From the NCBI RefSeq assembly GCF_030159255.1, contig NZ_BSCT01000005.1:248001-312000 (forward strand): a stretch of DNA of 64,000 nt. Reading direction: 5' to 3'. Below the pieces are notes generated by a model, which ran no database searches, was not told where the DNA came from, and saw only the letters and a program-made list of their open reading frames with translations. This DNA comes from Bradyrhizobium sp. SSBR45G. Lineage in GTDB: Bacteria > Pseudomonadota > Alphaproteobacteria > Rhizobiales > Xanthobacteraceae. The position numbers and the translations under genes are program-made. Shown in pieces: positions 36,193-45,436 of this stretch (the stretch's first letter is position 1; every line of letters starts with the position of its first letter).

Positions 36193-36366
36193 TTACTGGA
36201 GTACGATGGTACGTCAGAAATCCCGGAGGACCCGACATCGGGTGCTCCCCGTCACGATGGCGGCCCGCGTCCAGGACAGGCTTCTGCTGGACGCGAGCCG
36301 AGCCGGGCCCGCATGTGAAGGCGGCAGCAACCGACATCTCTGCGCAATCCCATTGCGAGGACGTCC

Positions 36367-37764
36367 ATGAGCACCGCCGAGATTCACTATCTGCCGCAGG
36401 CACGGGTCCCGCATTCAGTGGGACCCTTGATCCCGCCAATGCCGCCGCGCGCGCCGGACAGCATGGGCACACTGCGCCGCGTGCTGATGATGGGGCAGAA
36501 CGCGATCGCCACCTGGAGCCAGCGTGCCTATGAGGATGAAATCATCCGCGGCCGCTTCCTCGGCAGTTCCAGCTACATCCTCAACACGCCCGAGACGATC
36601 AAGCATGTGCTGGTCGACAATTGGGAGAATTATGCCCGCACCGTCGGCGCGATTCGCGTGCTGCGTCCGGTGCTCGGTGAAGGCCTGCTGATCGCCGAGG
36701 GCAGAGCGTGGAAGCACCAGCGCCGCACCCTGGCGCCGGCCTTCACGCCGCGCGCGGTCGCCGGTCTCATTCCGCACATGATCGCGGTGACCGACGAGAC
36801 CGTCGAGCGGCTGCGGCAGCAGTGCGGGCAACCGCTCGATCTCCGCGAGATCATGCAGCGGATGACGCTCGACATCGCCGGTCGTACGATGTTCTCGTTC
36901 GAGATGGGCCGCCACGGCACGACGTTACGCGACTTCGTCTACGAGTATGGCGAGCGGCTGGCGGCGCCGCATCTGCTCGACATCGTCCTGCCGCTGTCCT
37001 GGCCGACGCCGCGCGATTTTGCCCGTCGCCGCTTCCGCAAGCGCTGGACCGATTTCATCGGCACGCTGATGGCCGAGCGCCGTGCGGCCGGCAAGCTGGA
37101 GGATGCACCGCCGCGCGACCTGTTCGACCTGATGGGTGCTGCGCGCGATCCCGAGACCGGCGCGGCCTTCACCGATGCGCAGCTCGCCGACGAGGTCGCG
37201 ACCATGATCCTCGCCGGTCATGAAACCACGGCCACGGCGCTGTTCTGGGCGCTCTATCTGATCGCGCTCGATCCGGCCAATCAGGAGAAGCTCGCGCAGG
37301 AGGTCCGCGCCGCGACCGATCTCGGCAATCCGGATCAGCTGCCGTTCACGCGCGCCGTCATCGACGAGACCGTGCGGCTGTATCCGCCCGCCTTCCTGAT
37401 TGCGCGCGCCGCCAGCGCGCCGGACCAGATCGCGGAGTTCCAGGTCAAGCGCGGCGACGTGGTGCTGATCTCGCCATGGCTGCTGCACCGTCACGAGAAG
37501 CTGTGGCCCGCGCCCAACGCCTTCATGCCGGAACGCTTCATGCCGGGCGCGGTGCCGCCGGAGCGCTTCGCCTATCTGCCGTTCGGGGCCGGCGCGCGCG
37601 TCTGCATCGGCGCGCATTTCGCGCTTGTCGAGGCGGTGCTGGCGCTGGCCGGCCTGGTCGGCGCCTTCCGGATCGAGGTCGTCGACCGGGCGCCGGTGAT
37701 GCCCATCGGCGTGGTGACGACCCAGCCCGACCGCTCGCCGCAGTTCAGAATCACGCCGCGTTGA
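36367..37764 (+). CDS. Cytochrome P450
   Basis: A 465-residue P450 with all core motifs: AGHETT in the I helix (residues 283-288), ExxR in DETVRLYPP (Glu334-Arg337), and the haem loop FGAGARVCIG with the ligand Cys413. The overall type resembles CYP4/CYP102-like fatty-acid or alkane oxidising P450s rather than short CYP101-type. No ferredoxin or reductase gene is adjacent. Cytoplasmic; substrate unknown. Confidence 0.93.
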   Translation: MSTAEIHYLPQARVPHSVGPLIPPMPPRAPDSMGTLRRVLMMGQNAIATWSQRAYEDEIIRGRFLGSSSYILNTPETIKHVLVDNWENYARTVGAIRVLRPVLGEGLLIAEGRAWKHQRRTLAPAFTPRAVAGLIPHMIAVTDETVERLRQQCGQPLDLREIMQRMTLDIAGRTMFSFEMGRHGTTLRDFVYEYGERLAAPHLLDIVLPLSWPTPRDFARRRFRKRWTDFIGTLMAERRAAGKLEDAPPRDLFDLMGAARDPETGAAFTDAQLADEVATMILAGHETTATALFWALYLIALDPANQEKLAQEVRAATDLGNPDQLPFTRAVIDETVRLYPPAFLIARAASAPDQIAEFQVKRGDVVLISPWLLHRHEKLWPAPNAFMPERFMPGAVPPERFAYLPFGAGARVCIGAHFALVEAVLALAGLVGAFRIEVVDRAPVMPIGVVTTQPDRSPQFRITPR

Positions 37765-37902
37765 GCGGCGGCGACGCCCGTCGCTGCACTTTACCGAAAT
37801 GTCATGCGCTCCGAGCGATTCGGCGGATTGCCGGATTCGACACCGGTTCGCATATTGAGCGAGCGGGCCGGCTGAGGACCCGGAAGACCAGCGAAGGACG
37901 CC

Positions 37903-38370
37903 ATGCTCGAAGGACTGCGCCAATTCATCGCCGACGTCGTTTCGCCGCAGCAGACGCCGGCCTTCGACGACAACGGCTATCAGCTCGCCGCGACCGCGCT
38001 GCTGATCCACGTGATCTCGCTGGACGGTGAGCCGAGCAAGATTGAGCAGCGCAAGCTGCACAGCCTGATCGAGCTGCGCTTCGGGCTGGATCCAGGCAGC
38101 GCCGACCGGCTGATCGCCCAGGCTATGCTGGCCGAGGGCGATGCCGTCGATCTCTACCGCTTCACCAGCGTGATCATGCGCGAGGTCGACGAGGCCGGGC
38201 GGCTGCGCATCGTCGAAATGATGTGGGAGCTGGTCTATGCCGACGGCAAGGTGACCGAATTCGAGGACAATGTGGTCTGGCGCGCCTCGGAGCTGCTCGG
38301 GATCTCGACGCCGGACCGGATCGACCTCAAGCAACGGGTCGCAGCCCGCCGGTCGGCGACCCCCGCCTGA
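37903..38370 (+). CDS. TerB-like protein
   Basis: A 155-residue all-helical protein of the TerB/COG4103 type. Acidic metal-binding-type motifs recur: ISLDGEPSKIEQRKL near residue 46 and YADGKVTEFED near 114, which match the TerB double motif. Such stand-alone alphaproteobacterial TerB proteins are linked to stress at the membrane; tellurite resistance itself is not implied. Convention only; no ter cluster nearby. Confidence 0.85.
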   Translation: MLEGLRQFIADVVSPQQTPAFDDNGYQLAATALLIHVISLDGEPSKIEQRKLHSLIELRFGLDPGSADRLIAQAMLAEGDAVDLYRFTSVIMREVDEAGRLRIVEMMWELVYADGKVTEFEDNVVWRASELLGISTPDRIDLKQRVAARRSATPA

Positions 38371-38582
38371 GCCCGCGCTCGAGCGCGGCCTGGAACCCGA
38401 GATGAACAAACTTTAATTTTGTTTCGGGCAACCCTCGTTCCGGTAAACCCATGTGAATCCGAGGCTATTGCGTCGATCGGACGCTCCGCCGCATTTTGCG
38501 GCGGCTTGCATGTTCCCTGCTGCCTATGCTCTCGTCCGCCGCAATCGGCTGATGTTCGGAATGTGATCGAAGAGCAGGAATC

Positions 38583-39362
38583 GTGGGTGAACGTGTCACG
38601 CTCGTAACCGGTGCGTCGTCGGGAATCGGGACCGAACTGGCCCGGATATTCGCGGCGAACGGACACCGTTTGGCGCTGACGGCGCGGCGCGAGGACCGTC
38701 TGGCGGCGCTTGCGCAGGAAATTGCCGCCAAGGGCGGACCGGCGCCGATCGTCATCCCCTGCGATCTCACCGCGCCCGATGCCGGCGCGACCATCGAGGC
38801 CGCCTTGGCGGCCGCCGGGGTCGAGCTGGAATATCTCGTCAACAATGCGGGCTTCGGCCTGTTCGGCAAGGCCGTGAACCTCGACCGCGCCGAGCAGCTC
38901 GACATGATCGCGGTGAATGTGCGCGCGCTGACCGAGCTGTCGCTGCGGTTCTCTGATCAGCTGATCCGCAACAAGGGCGGCATCCTCAACCTGGGCTCGG
39001 TCGCTGGCTTCCTTCCGGGGCCCGGCATGGCGGTCTATTACGCCTCCAAGGCCTATGTCATCTCGTTCACCGAGGCGCTGCGCAAGGAGCTGGCGCCACA
39101 GGGTGTGCGGGTCACGGTGCTGTGCCCGGGGCCGGTGCCGTCGGAATTCCAGGACCGCGCCGGCTTCAAGCCGGGTGTGGATTCGGTGATCCTCAACGTG
39201 CCGCCAAAGGCGGTGGCCGAAGCCGGCTATCGCGGCCTGATGGCCGACAAGCGGGTCGTGCTGCCCGGCATCGGCATCAAGATCGTGCCGTTCATGCTGC
39301 GCTGGTTCCCGCGCGGCTTTATCCTCGCTGCGGTCGGACGGCTGCAGCTCAAGCGGACCTGA
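38583..39362 (+). CDS. Short-chain dehydrogenase/reductase
   Basis: A 259-residue classical SDR with a GTG start. NAD(P) motif TGASSGIG at residues 9-16, NNAG near 92, and catalytic Ser/Tyr/Lys in NLGSVAG and YYASK (YxxxK). A basic pair, AARREDR-like region (TARREDRLAAL), after the second strand suggests NADP preference. It is followed by a hairpin terminator. Substrate unknown. Confidence 0.9.
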   Translation: MGERVTLVTGASSGIGTELARIFAANGHRLALTARREDRLAALAQEIAAKGGPAPIVIPCDLTAPDAGATIEAALAAAGVELEYLVNNAGFGLFGKAVNLDRAEQLDMIAVNVRALTELSLRFSDQLIRNKGGILNLGSVAGFLPGPGMAVYYASKAYVISFTEALRKELAPQGVRVTVLCPGPVPSEFQDRAGFKPGVDSVILNVPPKAVAEAGYRGLMADKRVVLPGIGIKIVPFMLRWFPRGFILAAVGRLQLKRT

Positions 39363-39391
39363 CCAAAGCCAGCGTCCCCGATCTGACATGG

Positions 39392-39410
39392 ACGCCAGAA
39401 TGTCTGGCGT
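39392..39410 (+). terminator. Hairpin downstream of the SDR gene
   Basis: ACGCCAGA-ATG-TCTGGCGT is a perfect 8-bp stem with a 3-nt loop, 30 bp after the stop. It is not directly followed by a T-run, although a T-rich stretch occurs 45 bp further on. Confidence 0.5.
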
Positions 39411-39615
39411 TCTGTCGACGTGACTGTCGGATCGACATTCGCGGGATATTTTTCGTTTTCTTTTTTTGTTTGCGCCGGCGTCCTTCGTCTCTTGCGAGAC
39501 TGTTCGCCGCAAATTCCTTGCTGGGGATGAAGTCGGGACACTGGCCCGGTGCTTGCTTTGCAAGGTGGACTTGCTCACGCGCCGTTAACCTTCGCTTAGC
39601 TATGATCGTCAGGTG

Positions 39616-40419
39616 ATGCTCAGGCCCAACCCTTCGCTGCAACCGAACGGGACCGCCCAGGCGGACGTTCGGCCCATCCATCCGAAGCCGTCGGCTGTGC
39701 CGCGACGGCCGGTGCTCATCATCCTGCATCAGGAAACCTCGAGCCCGGGCCGAATCGGCAATGCGCTGCGTGGGCGCGGCTATCCGCTCGACATCCGCCG
39801 GCCGCGCTTCGGTGACCCGTTGCCGGAGACGCTCGATGGGCATTCGGGTGCCGTTATTTTCGGCGGCCCGATGAGCGCCAACGATCCGGACGACTTCGTC
39901 CGGCGCGAGGTCGATTGGATCGAGGTGCCGCTGCGCGAGCAACGTCCCTTCCTCGGGATCTGCCTGGGCGCGCAGATGCTCGCGATCCAGCTTGGCGCCA
40001 AGGTGGCGCCGCATCCGCTGGGGCGCGCCGAGATCGGCTACTATCCGATCCGGCCGACGCAGACGGGGAAGAAGCTTTGCCCGCATTGGCCCGATCACGT
40101 CTACCACTGGCACCGCGAGGGCTTCGACCTGCCCTCAGGCGCCGACCTGCTAGCCGAGGGCGGCGACTTTCCGGTCCAGGCCTATCAATACGAGAATGCT
40201 ACCGGGCTGCAGTTCCACCCCGACGTCACCTACGCGATGATGTGCCGCTGGACCACGCGCGGGCATGCCCGGCTGGACACGCCGGGTGCCCGGCCCCGTC
40301 ATCACCATTTCGAGGGCCGCGCCGTGCATGATGCAGCGGAGCGGGCATGGCTGGCGCATTTTCTGGATGGCTGGCTGACGCGCGAGCCGGCGGCGGCGAT
40401 GGCGGAAGCGGCGGAGTAG
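39616..40419 (+). CDS. Class I glutamine amidotransferase-like protein
   Basis: About 267 residues. After a 33-residue leader unlike the family, a GATase1 domain starts at VLIILHQETSSPG. The nucleophile Cys is in GICLGAQM, and the catalytic His lies in LQFHPDVT, where the usual HxE is HxD. Such solitary proteins (GMP-synthase-like, YfeJ type) release ammonia from glutamine for an unknown partner or act on gamma-glutamyl compounds. A TTAA-N7-TTAG box lies 31 bp before the start. Confidence 0.85.
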   Translation: MLRPNPSLQPNGTAQADVRPIHPKPSAVPRRPVLIILHQETSSPGRIGNALRGRGYPLDIRRPRFGDPLPETLDGHSGAVIFGGPMSANDPDDFVRREVDWIEVPLREQRPFLGICLGAQMLAIQLGAKVAPHPLGRAEIGYYPIRPTQTGKKLCPHWPDHVYHWHREGFDLPSGADLLAEGGDFPVQAYQYENATGLQFHPDVTYAMMCRWTTRGHARLDTPGARPRHHHFEGRAVHDAAERAWLAHFLDGWLTREPAAAMAEAAE

Positions 40420-40459
40420 ACCGCGGTTTCTTCAGGCGATTGCTTGGGAGTTCTGAACA

Positions 40460-40551
40460 GCCCGGCTTCGCCAGGTGGCTACGCCGGGTACCACGCTTCG
40501 CCCTTCGAGCTTTAGCGCGGCTGTGCCACGCGGTGCCCGAAGGGCGAAGCG

Positions 40552-40556
<5 letters not shown>
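40460..40556 (-). repeat. tRNA-abutting palindromic element, copy 2
   Basis: Read on the minus strand it begins at the CCA of tRNA-Ala with CCACGCTTCGCCCTTCGGGC, folds back with CGAAGGGCGAAGCGTGG, and ends with a second hairpin having CCCGGC/GCCGGG arms. The first 42 bases counted from CACCA match the tRNA-Thr copy (21317-21358) at 39 positions. The 7-bp tandem repeats of copy 1 are absent. Confidence 0.8.
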
Positions 40557-40627
<71 letters not shown>

Positions 40628-40858
40628 AAGTCACTCAGATACGTCACGACGACAAGTCACGACGGCTTGGTCGCGCACGGCCACGCGAGATTGGGAAGGC
40701 GGCCGGCGGATCGGGCGCCATTTACAGTCGGTGCCCAGGTCAAGTCAAGAACGCTCACATCGCCTGTTAGCCTTGACGGGCGGCTTCCCTTGTTTGCGCG
40801 GGGGGGAACCGATATCTACCGGACCGACGCTCCCATCCGCCGCGGACAAGTTGAGCCT

Positions 40859-41149
40859 ATGCAGCCCATCGTCATCGTTCTGATCCTTGTCATCCAGTTC
40901 TACAGATACCTTCTGATCGCGGCGGCAATCTTCTCGTGGCTGGTGGCCTTCGACGTCGTCAACATGCGCAGCCGGGCGGTCGCGACCATCGGTGATTTCC
41001 TGTACCGAATCACCGAGCCGGCACTCGGCCCGATCAGGCGCCGTCTGCCCAATCTGGGTGGGCTCGACATCTCCCCGATCATCCTGTTCTTCCTTCTGCT
41101 GCTGATCGAGATGTATCTGGAGCGCTACGTTCTTCCGTTCGTTCCGTAG
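40859..41149 (+). CDS. YggT-family membrane protein
   Basis: A 96-residue protein with two membrane helices (about residues 4-27 and 68-90) linked by a loop with FLYRITEPALGPIRRRLP, the YggT signature. YggT proteins are linked to cell division and osmotic balance. The ATG at 40859 is the family start. It is followed after 24 bp by a YggU (DUF167) gene and then folD, a common alphaproteobacterial operon. Confidence 0.9.
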   Translation: MQPIVIVLILVIQFYRYLLIAAAIFSWLVAFDVVNMRSRAVATIGDFLYRITEPALGPIRRRLPNLGGLDISPIILFFLLLLIEMYLERYVLPFVP

Positions 41150-41173
41150 GCCTGGATCCGGCGGCAATAGCCG

Positions 41174-41506
41174 ATGCCATGGCGCCCGACGTCTGACGGC
41201 CTCGCGGTCGCCCTGCGCGTGACCCCGCGCGGCGGGCGCGACGCCATCGACGGCATCGAGACGCTGTCCGACGGCCGCCGCGTGCTCAAGGTGCGGGTGC
41301 GCGCCATCGCCGATGGCGGCGAGGCGAATCGCGCCGTGACCGAGCTGCTCGCCAAGGCGCTCGGCGTGACCAAGGCATCGGTGCGAATCACCTCCGGCGC
41401 GACGTCGCGGCTGAAGCAGGTCGCAATCGACGGCGAGCCGTCCCGGCTCGATCAGGCCTTGCGCGACCTCATTGCGGCAGCCCATAAGCCCAGCGGAAAA
41501 TCCTAG
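41174..41506 (+). CDS. DUF167 (YggU) family protein
   Basis: A 110-residue alpha/beta protein with the family pattern [34 protein letters not shown], and [11 protein letters not shown]. Function unknown; nearly always found after yggT. Co-directional between yggT and folD. Confidence 0.9.
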   Translation: MPWRPTSDGLAVALRVTPRGGRDAIDGIETLSDGRRVLKVRVRAIADGGEANRAVTELLAKALGVTKASVRITSGATSRLKQVAIDGEPSRLDQALRDLIAAAHKPSGKS

Positions 41507-41576
41507 AGCGGGTCGGCAAGCCGGCGGCGATTGTCTGGGCGTGACCTGTGGTGAACGACGAGGCGGAGGACCAGAC

Positions 41577-42461
41577 ATGACGGCGCGCATCATCGATGGA
41601 AAAATCATCGCAGCCGACCTGCGGACGCAGGTGGCGCGCGAGGTCGAGCGGGTCAAACGCGACCACGGTCTGACGCCTGGCCTCGCCGTGGTGCTGGTCG
41701 GCAACGACCCCGCTTCCGAGGTCTATGTCCGCAGCAAGCACACCCAGACCCAGGCCGCCGGCATGGCCTCGTTCGAGCACAAGCTGCCCGCCGACGTGGC
41801 GCAGGACGACCTGCTGGCGCTGGTTGCAAAGCTCAACAAGGACCCGGCGGTGCATGGCATCCTGGTGCAGCTGCCGCTGCCGAAGGGGCTCGAGACCGAG
41901 GTCGTGATCAACGCGATCGATCCGGCCAAGGATGTCGACGGGCTGCATCCGCACAATGCCGGCCGGCTCGCCGGCGGCCAGCCGGCGCTGGCGCCGTGCA
42001 CCCCGCTCGGCTGCATCATCCTGAGCAAGACCGTGCACGGCTCGCTGGAGGGCCTGAACGCGATCGTGATCGGCCGCTCCAACCTGGTCGGCCGCCCCTT
42101 GGTGCAACTGCTCCTGAACGAGAACGCCACAGTGACGATCGCGCATTCGCGCTCGCGCGACCTCGCCGCGCTGACCGCGCGCGCGGATCTCGTCTATGCC
42201 GCCGTCGGCCGTCCGGAGATGGTGAAGCGCGACTGGATCAAGCCCGGCGCGACCGTGATCGATGTCGGCATCAACCGCATCCCGACGGCCGAGGGCAAGA
42301 CCAGGCTGGTCGGCGATGTCGCCTATGCCGAGGTCGCCGAGGTCGCCGGCGCGATCACGCCGGTGCCCGGCGGCGTCGGCCAGATGACGGTGGCGTGCCT
42401 GCTGGTGAACACCCTGCGCGCCGCCTGCGCCATCGCCGGGCTGCCGAAGCCGGCGGTCTAG
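41577..42461 (+). CDS. folD: Methylenetetrahydrofolate dehydrogenase / cyclohydrolase
   Basis: A 294-residue FolD with the expected motifs: [14 protein letters not shown] near residue 41 (catalytic Tyr and Lys), LPLPKG, the NADP motif in [11 protein letters not shown] near 165, and the C-terminal [14 protein letters not shown]. It interconverts methylene-, methenyl- and formyl-tetrahydrofolate. GGAGGA precedes the ATG at 41577. Third gene of the yggT-yggU-folD operon. Confidence 0.96.
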   Translation: MTARIIDGKIIAADLRTQVAREVERVKRDHGLTPGLAVVLVGNDPASEVYVRSKHTQTQAAGMASFEHKLPADVAQDDLLALVAKLNKDPAVHGILVQLPLPKGLETEVVINAIDPAKDVDGLHPHNAGRLAGGQPALAPCTPLGCIILSKTVHGSLEGLNAIVIGRSNLVGRPLVQLLLNENATVTIAHSRSRDLAALTARADLVYAAVGRPEMVKRDWIKPGATVIDVGINRIPTAEGKTRLVGDVAYAEVAEVAGAITPVPGGVGQMTVACLLVNTLRAACAIAGLPKPAV

Positions 42462-42502
42462 GCCTCGGCGTCCTTCCGGGGCGATCAGCAGCATCGAACT
42501 CA

Positions 42503-42568
42503 GGTGCGCAGTTGCGCACCCGCGAATCTCGAGAGTCCGGGTTCAACCGCCGCGCGGCTGAACCCGGA
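42503..42568. repeat. Two adjacent hairpins between folD and ppa
   Basis: GGTGCGCA-GT-TGCGCACC (42503-42520) is a perfect palindrome with 2-bp centre. It is followed by CCGGGTTCA...TGAACCCGG (42537-42567) with a GC-rich loop. They lie between convergent genes and could terminate both; the lack of T-runs and their form suggest an intergenic repeat element. Confidence 0.6.
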
Positions 42569-42584
42569 ATGACGTCCTTCGTTG

Positions 42585-43121
42585 TTACTTCTTCGCCGCG
42601 TTGGCGCGCGCGATGCCCTCGGCGATCAGCTGATGGGCGTCGTCGGCACTGCCCCAGCGCAGCACCTTGACCCACTTGCCGGGCTCGAGATCCTTGTAGT
42701 GCTCGAAGAAGTGCTGGATCTGCTGCAGCGTGATCTCCGGCAGGTCGCTGTAGCTGCGCACCTTGTCGTAGCGCTGGGTGAGCTTCGACGACGGCACCGC
42801 GATGATCTTCTCATCGCCGCCCGCCTCGTCTTCCATGATCAGCACACCGACGGGACGGACGCTCATGACCGCGCCCGGCACGATCGCGCGGGTGTTGGCG
42901 ACCAGCACGTCGCAGGGATCGCCGTCGTTCGACAGCGTGTGCGGGATGAAGCCGTAATTGCCGGGATAGCGCATCGCCGTGTAGAGGAAGCGATCGACAA
43001 ACAGCGTGCCGGCTTCCTTGTCCAGCTCGTACTTGATCGGCTCGCCGCCGACCGGCACTTCGATGACGACGTTGACCTCGCGCGGCGGATCTTTCCCGAT
43101 CGGGATGGCGTCGATGCGCAT
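42585..43121 (-). CDS. ppa: Inorganic pyrophosphatase
   Basis: A 178-residue type I soluble pyrophosphatase. The signature metal motif is [10 protein letters not shown] (D-x-DP-x-D), with the family [18 protein letters not shown] at residues 20-37 and GNYGFIPHT. The ATG at 43121 is the family start; the frame is open 24 codons further. It hydrolyses pyrophosphate from biosynthetic reactions. Convergent with folD. Confidence 0.95.
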   Translation of the reverse strand: MRIDAIPIGKDPPREVNVVIEVPVGGEPIKYELDKEAGTLFVDRFLYTAMRYPGNYGFIPHTLSNDGDPCDVLVANTRAIVPGAVMSVRPVGVLIMEDEAGGDEKIIAVPSSKLTQRYDKVRSYSDLPEITLQQIQHFFEHYKDLEPGKWVKVLRWGSADDAHQLIAEGIARANAAKK

Positions 43122-43294
43122 GGATGCTCCGTTGAACTTGAACGTTTGAGGGTCGGACGCTCGCCAGATGAGCGCTCGCATTCGCAGTCGCAAAAAAATC
43201 GCGACTGCGCAACAGCAACCTCAATCCCAGATCTTCAGTTCAATTCGCCGACGCGTTAACGCTTAACGCGCCCAGAGCTCAGTCGAAGCCGGAC

Positions 43295-43804
43295 TCAGTT
43301 GGTCCAGGCGAAGGCGACCTTGTCGAGCGACTTCGGACCGAAGCGCTCCGACGACCGTGCGACCATGCGGCCACCCAAGGCACGGTAGAACTCGGTGGCG
43401 GGGTCGTTGTCGGACAACGCCCACACCACCATGCTCTTCAGGCCGCTCTGCGCGAGATCGCGCTTGGCGGCCTGGAAGAGCCGGCGACCGAACCCCAGCC
43501 CCTGAAATTCCGGTCGCAGATAAAGCTCGTAGACTTCACCGTCGAAGTGCAGGCTGCGGGCGCGATTGCGGCCGTAGTTGGCGTAGCCTGCCACCTTGTC
43601 GTTGAACACCAGCACGCTGACGCGGCTGCCTTTGCGGATCGCGCTGTCCCACCATTGGGGGCCGCGCCGGTTGATCAGCTTCTCAAGTTCAGCACCAGGG
43701 ATGATCCCCTGGTAGGCGGAACGCCAAGCTTCATCGTGGGCTGACGCCACCGCAGCCGCATCTGCAGCCTTGGCCGGACGGACTTCGATCAGGGTTGTGC
43801 TCAT
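43295..43804 (-). CDS. GNAT-family N-acetyltransferase
   Basis: A 169-residue GNAT protein. The acetyl-CoA binding motif is in YLRPEFQGLGFGRRLFQAAK (Q/RxxGxG/A), with the C-terminal FYRALGGRMV motif. The ATG at 43804 begins the family domain (IEVRPAKAADA). A perfect CtrA-like box is 45 bp upstream. Substrate unknown. Confidence 0.9.
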   Translation of the reverse strand: MSTTLIEVRPAKAADAAAVASAHDEAWRSAYQGIIPGAELEKLINRRGPQWWDSAIRKGSRVSVLVFNDKVAGYANYGRNRARSLHFDGEVYELYLRPEFQGLGFGRRLFQAAKRDLAQSGLKSMVVWALSDNDPATEFYRALGGRMVARSSERFGPKSLDKVAFAWTN

Positions 43805-43848
43805 GACCGGATCAAAGCAAGTCGGCGGTCCGCCTTCAAGGTGCCACG

Positions 43849-43864
43849 TTAAAGATCGGTTAAC
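43849..43864. promoter_or_regulatory. CtrA-like binding box
   Basis: TTAAAGATCGGTTAAC is an exact TTAA-N7-TTAAC match, 45 bp upstream of the GNAT start and about 180 bp before the exported hydrolase on the other side. Confidence 0.5.
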
Positions 43865-44043
43865 CTGTGGACTTTCGGCATCACAGTGGCGGAAACCTGT
43901 GCCGAAAAGGGACAATTTCGCAACAATGTTGAGAGTCGACGGTGCTTAATAACCGTCAGCGCCCGTCTGTGCGGAAAACTGCAGCTTCCGGGTCGCACCG
44001 TCGGCTAATCTCGCGCCGATCGGAAATCTTCCCGCCGAGCTCA

Positions 44044-44949
44044 ATGCTGCTGCTTCGCTGCGTCTCATGGTTGCTCGCCCTCGCCGTCCTGTCGGGACCC
44101 CGCGCAGGGGCGCAGACGTTCGGCCCGATCGCGCCCGAGGGCGAGCCGGCCCGGCAGCAGCAATGGCTGGTGCCGTCCACCGAGCCTGGACTTCCCGCAC
44201 ATGCGCTGTTGTATCGGCCCGCCGGCGACGGACCATTTCCGCTGGCCTTGATTGCTCACTCCTCCACGCAGAATGCGCTGCGCCGTGCGCAGATGCCGCA
44301 GCCGAGCTACACGGCGCTGGCGCGCGAACTGGTCGCGCGCGGCTATGCCGTGCTGGTCCCGGAGCGGCTCGGGCATGGCCGCACCGGCGGGCCCTATGTC
44401 GAAGACCAGGGCGGCTGCGGTGACGCGAACTACGAAGTCGCAGGACGCGCGACCGCTGCGCAGATTTTGCGCGCGCTGACCTTCATGCGCGAACAGCCTT
44501 TCACGACGAAGAAGGCCGCTCTCGTCATCGGACATTCCGCCGGTGGCTGGGGCGCGCTGGCGCTTGCCGACCAGTCGCAACTCGTCACGCGGATCATCGT
44601 GTTTGCTCCGGGTCGCGGCGGTCACGCTGACGATGCGCCCAGGCGCGTCTGCGCCGAACCCCGCCTGCGCGAGGTGGCCCATGTCTTTGGACGCAGCGCG
44701 CGCGTGCCCGTGACCTGGCTGGTCGCGGCCAATGACAGCTACTTCCCACCAGCGTTGTCGCGGCAACTCGCCGATGCTTTCACATCGGCCGGCGGCCGTG
44801 TCAATTTCGACGTGCTACCATCCTATGGTGATGAGGGTCACTGGCTGATCGAGCGCGATGACGGTGTGATGCTTGCGTCCGACGCGCTGGCACGCGCGAT
44901 CGCCGTGCCGAGGGCGCCGCGATCAACACGTCTGACGTTGCCGAACTAG
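44044..44949 (+). CDS. Exported alpha/beta hydrolase
   Basis: A 301-residue protein with a signal peptide (cleavage after GAQ, about residue 23). It has the core of a dienelactone-hydrolase-like enzyme: LIAHSST near residue 77, GHSAGGWG nucleophile elbow near 178, Asp in AANDSYFPP, His in GDEGHWL. The Met at 44044 starts the signal peptide; a GTG at 43942 would precede it with unrelated residues. It starts an operon of four tightly packed genes. Confidence 0.83.
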   Translation: MLLLRCVSWLLALAVLSGPRAGAQTFGPIAPEGEPARQQQWLVPSTEPGLPAHALLYRPAGDGPFPLALIAHSSTQNALRRAQMPQPSYTALARELVARGYAVLVPERLGHGRTGGPYVEDQGGCGDANYEVAGRATAAQILRALTFMREQPFTTKKAALVIGHSAGGWGALALADQSQLVTRIIVFAPGRGGHADDAPRRVCAEPRLREVAHVFGRSARVPVTWLVAANDSYFPPALSRQLADAFTSAGGRVNFDVLPSYGDEGHWLIERDDGVMLASDALARAIAVPRAPRSTRLTLPN

Positions 44950-44958
44950 CAGGATGCG

Positions 44959-45426
44959 ATGACGCTGTACTTCCTCGTCAAATATCTGCACGTGCTCGGT
45001 GCCATCGTCATCCTCGGCACCGGCACGGGGATCGCGTTCTTCATGCTGATGGCGCATCTCAGCGGCGAGGCCGCGTTCATCGCGCGCACGGCCCGCGTCG
45101 TGGTGATCGCGGACATGCTGTTCACGCTGTCGGCGGTGCTGCTGCAGCCGATCACGGGCGGCACCCTGATGTGGCTATCGTCGACGGCCGTCACCGACGG
45201 CTGGCTGCTCACCTCGCTCGCGCTCTACGCCATCGCCGGCCTGTTCTGGGTGCCCGTGATCTTCATGCAGATCGAGCTGCGCGACCTCGCGCGTGCCGCC
45301 GACACGAACTCACACCCCTTGCCGCCACGCTATTTCACCGTCTTCCGCCGCTGGTTCCTGTGCGGCATCCCCGGCTTCGGCGCGGTCATGGCCATTCTCT
45401 GGCTGATGATCGCAAAGCCGTTCTGA
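44959..45426 (+). CDS. DUF2269-family membrane protein
   Basis: A 155-residue protein with four membrane helices. It opens with YFLVKYLHVLGAIVILGTG, which is typical of DUF2269 and contains the conserved His in KYLHVLG. Function unknown. It starts 9 bp after the hydrolase stop and ends 10 bp before the SDR-DoxX fusion, so it is part of the same operon. Confidence 0.88.
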   Translation: MTLYFLVKYLHVLGAIVILGTGTGIAFFMLMAHLSGEAAFIARTARVVVIADMLFTLSAVLLQPITGGTLMWLSSTAVTDGWLLTSLALYAIAGLFWVPVIFMQIELRDLARAADTNSHPLPPRYFTVFRRWFLCGIPGFGAVMAILWLMIAKPF

Positions 45427-45436
45427 CGAGAAGCGC

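Noticed and set aside
37903..38370. TerB as part of a tellurite or phage-defence cluster
   Set aside because: No other ter genes or associated domains are near; solitary TerB proteins are common in rhizobia.
43250..43270. CtrA box upstream of ppa (GCGTTAACGCTTAACGC)
   Set aside because: The two TTAA halves are only 3 bp apart instead of 7, so it does not fit the site.
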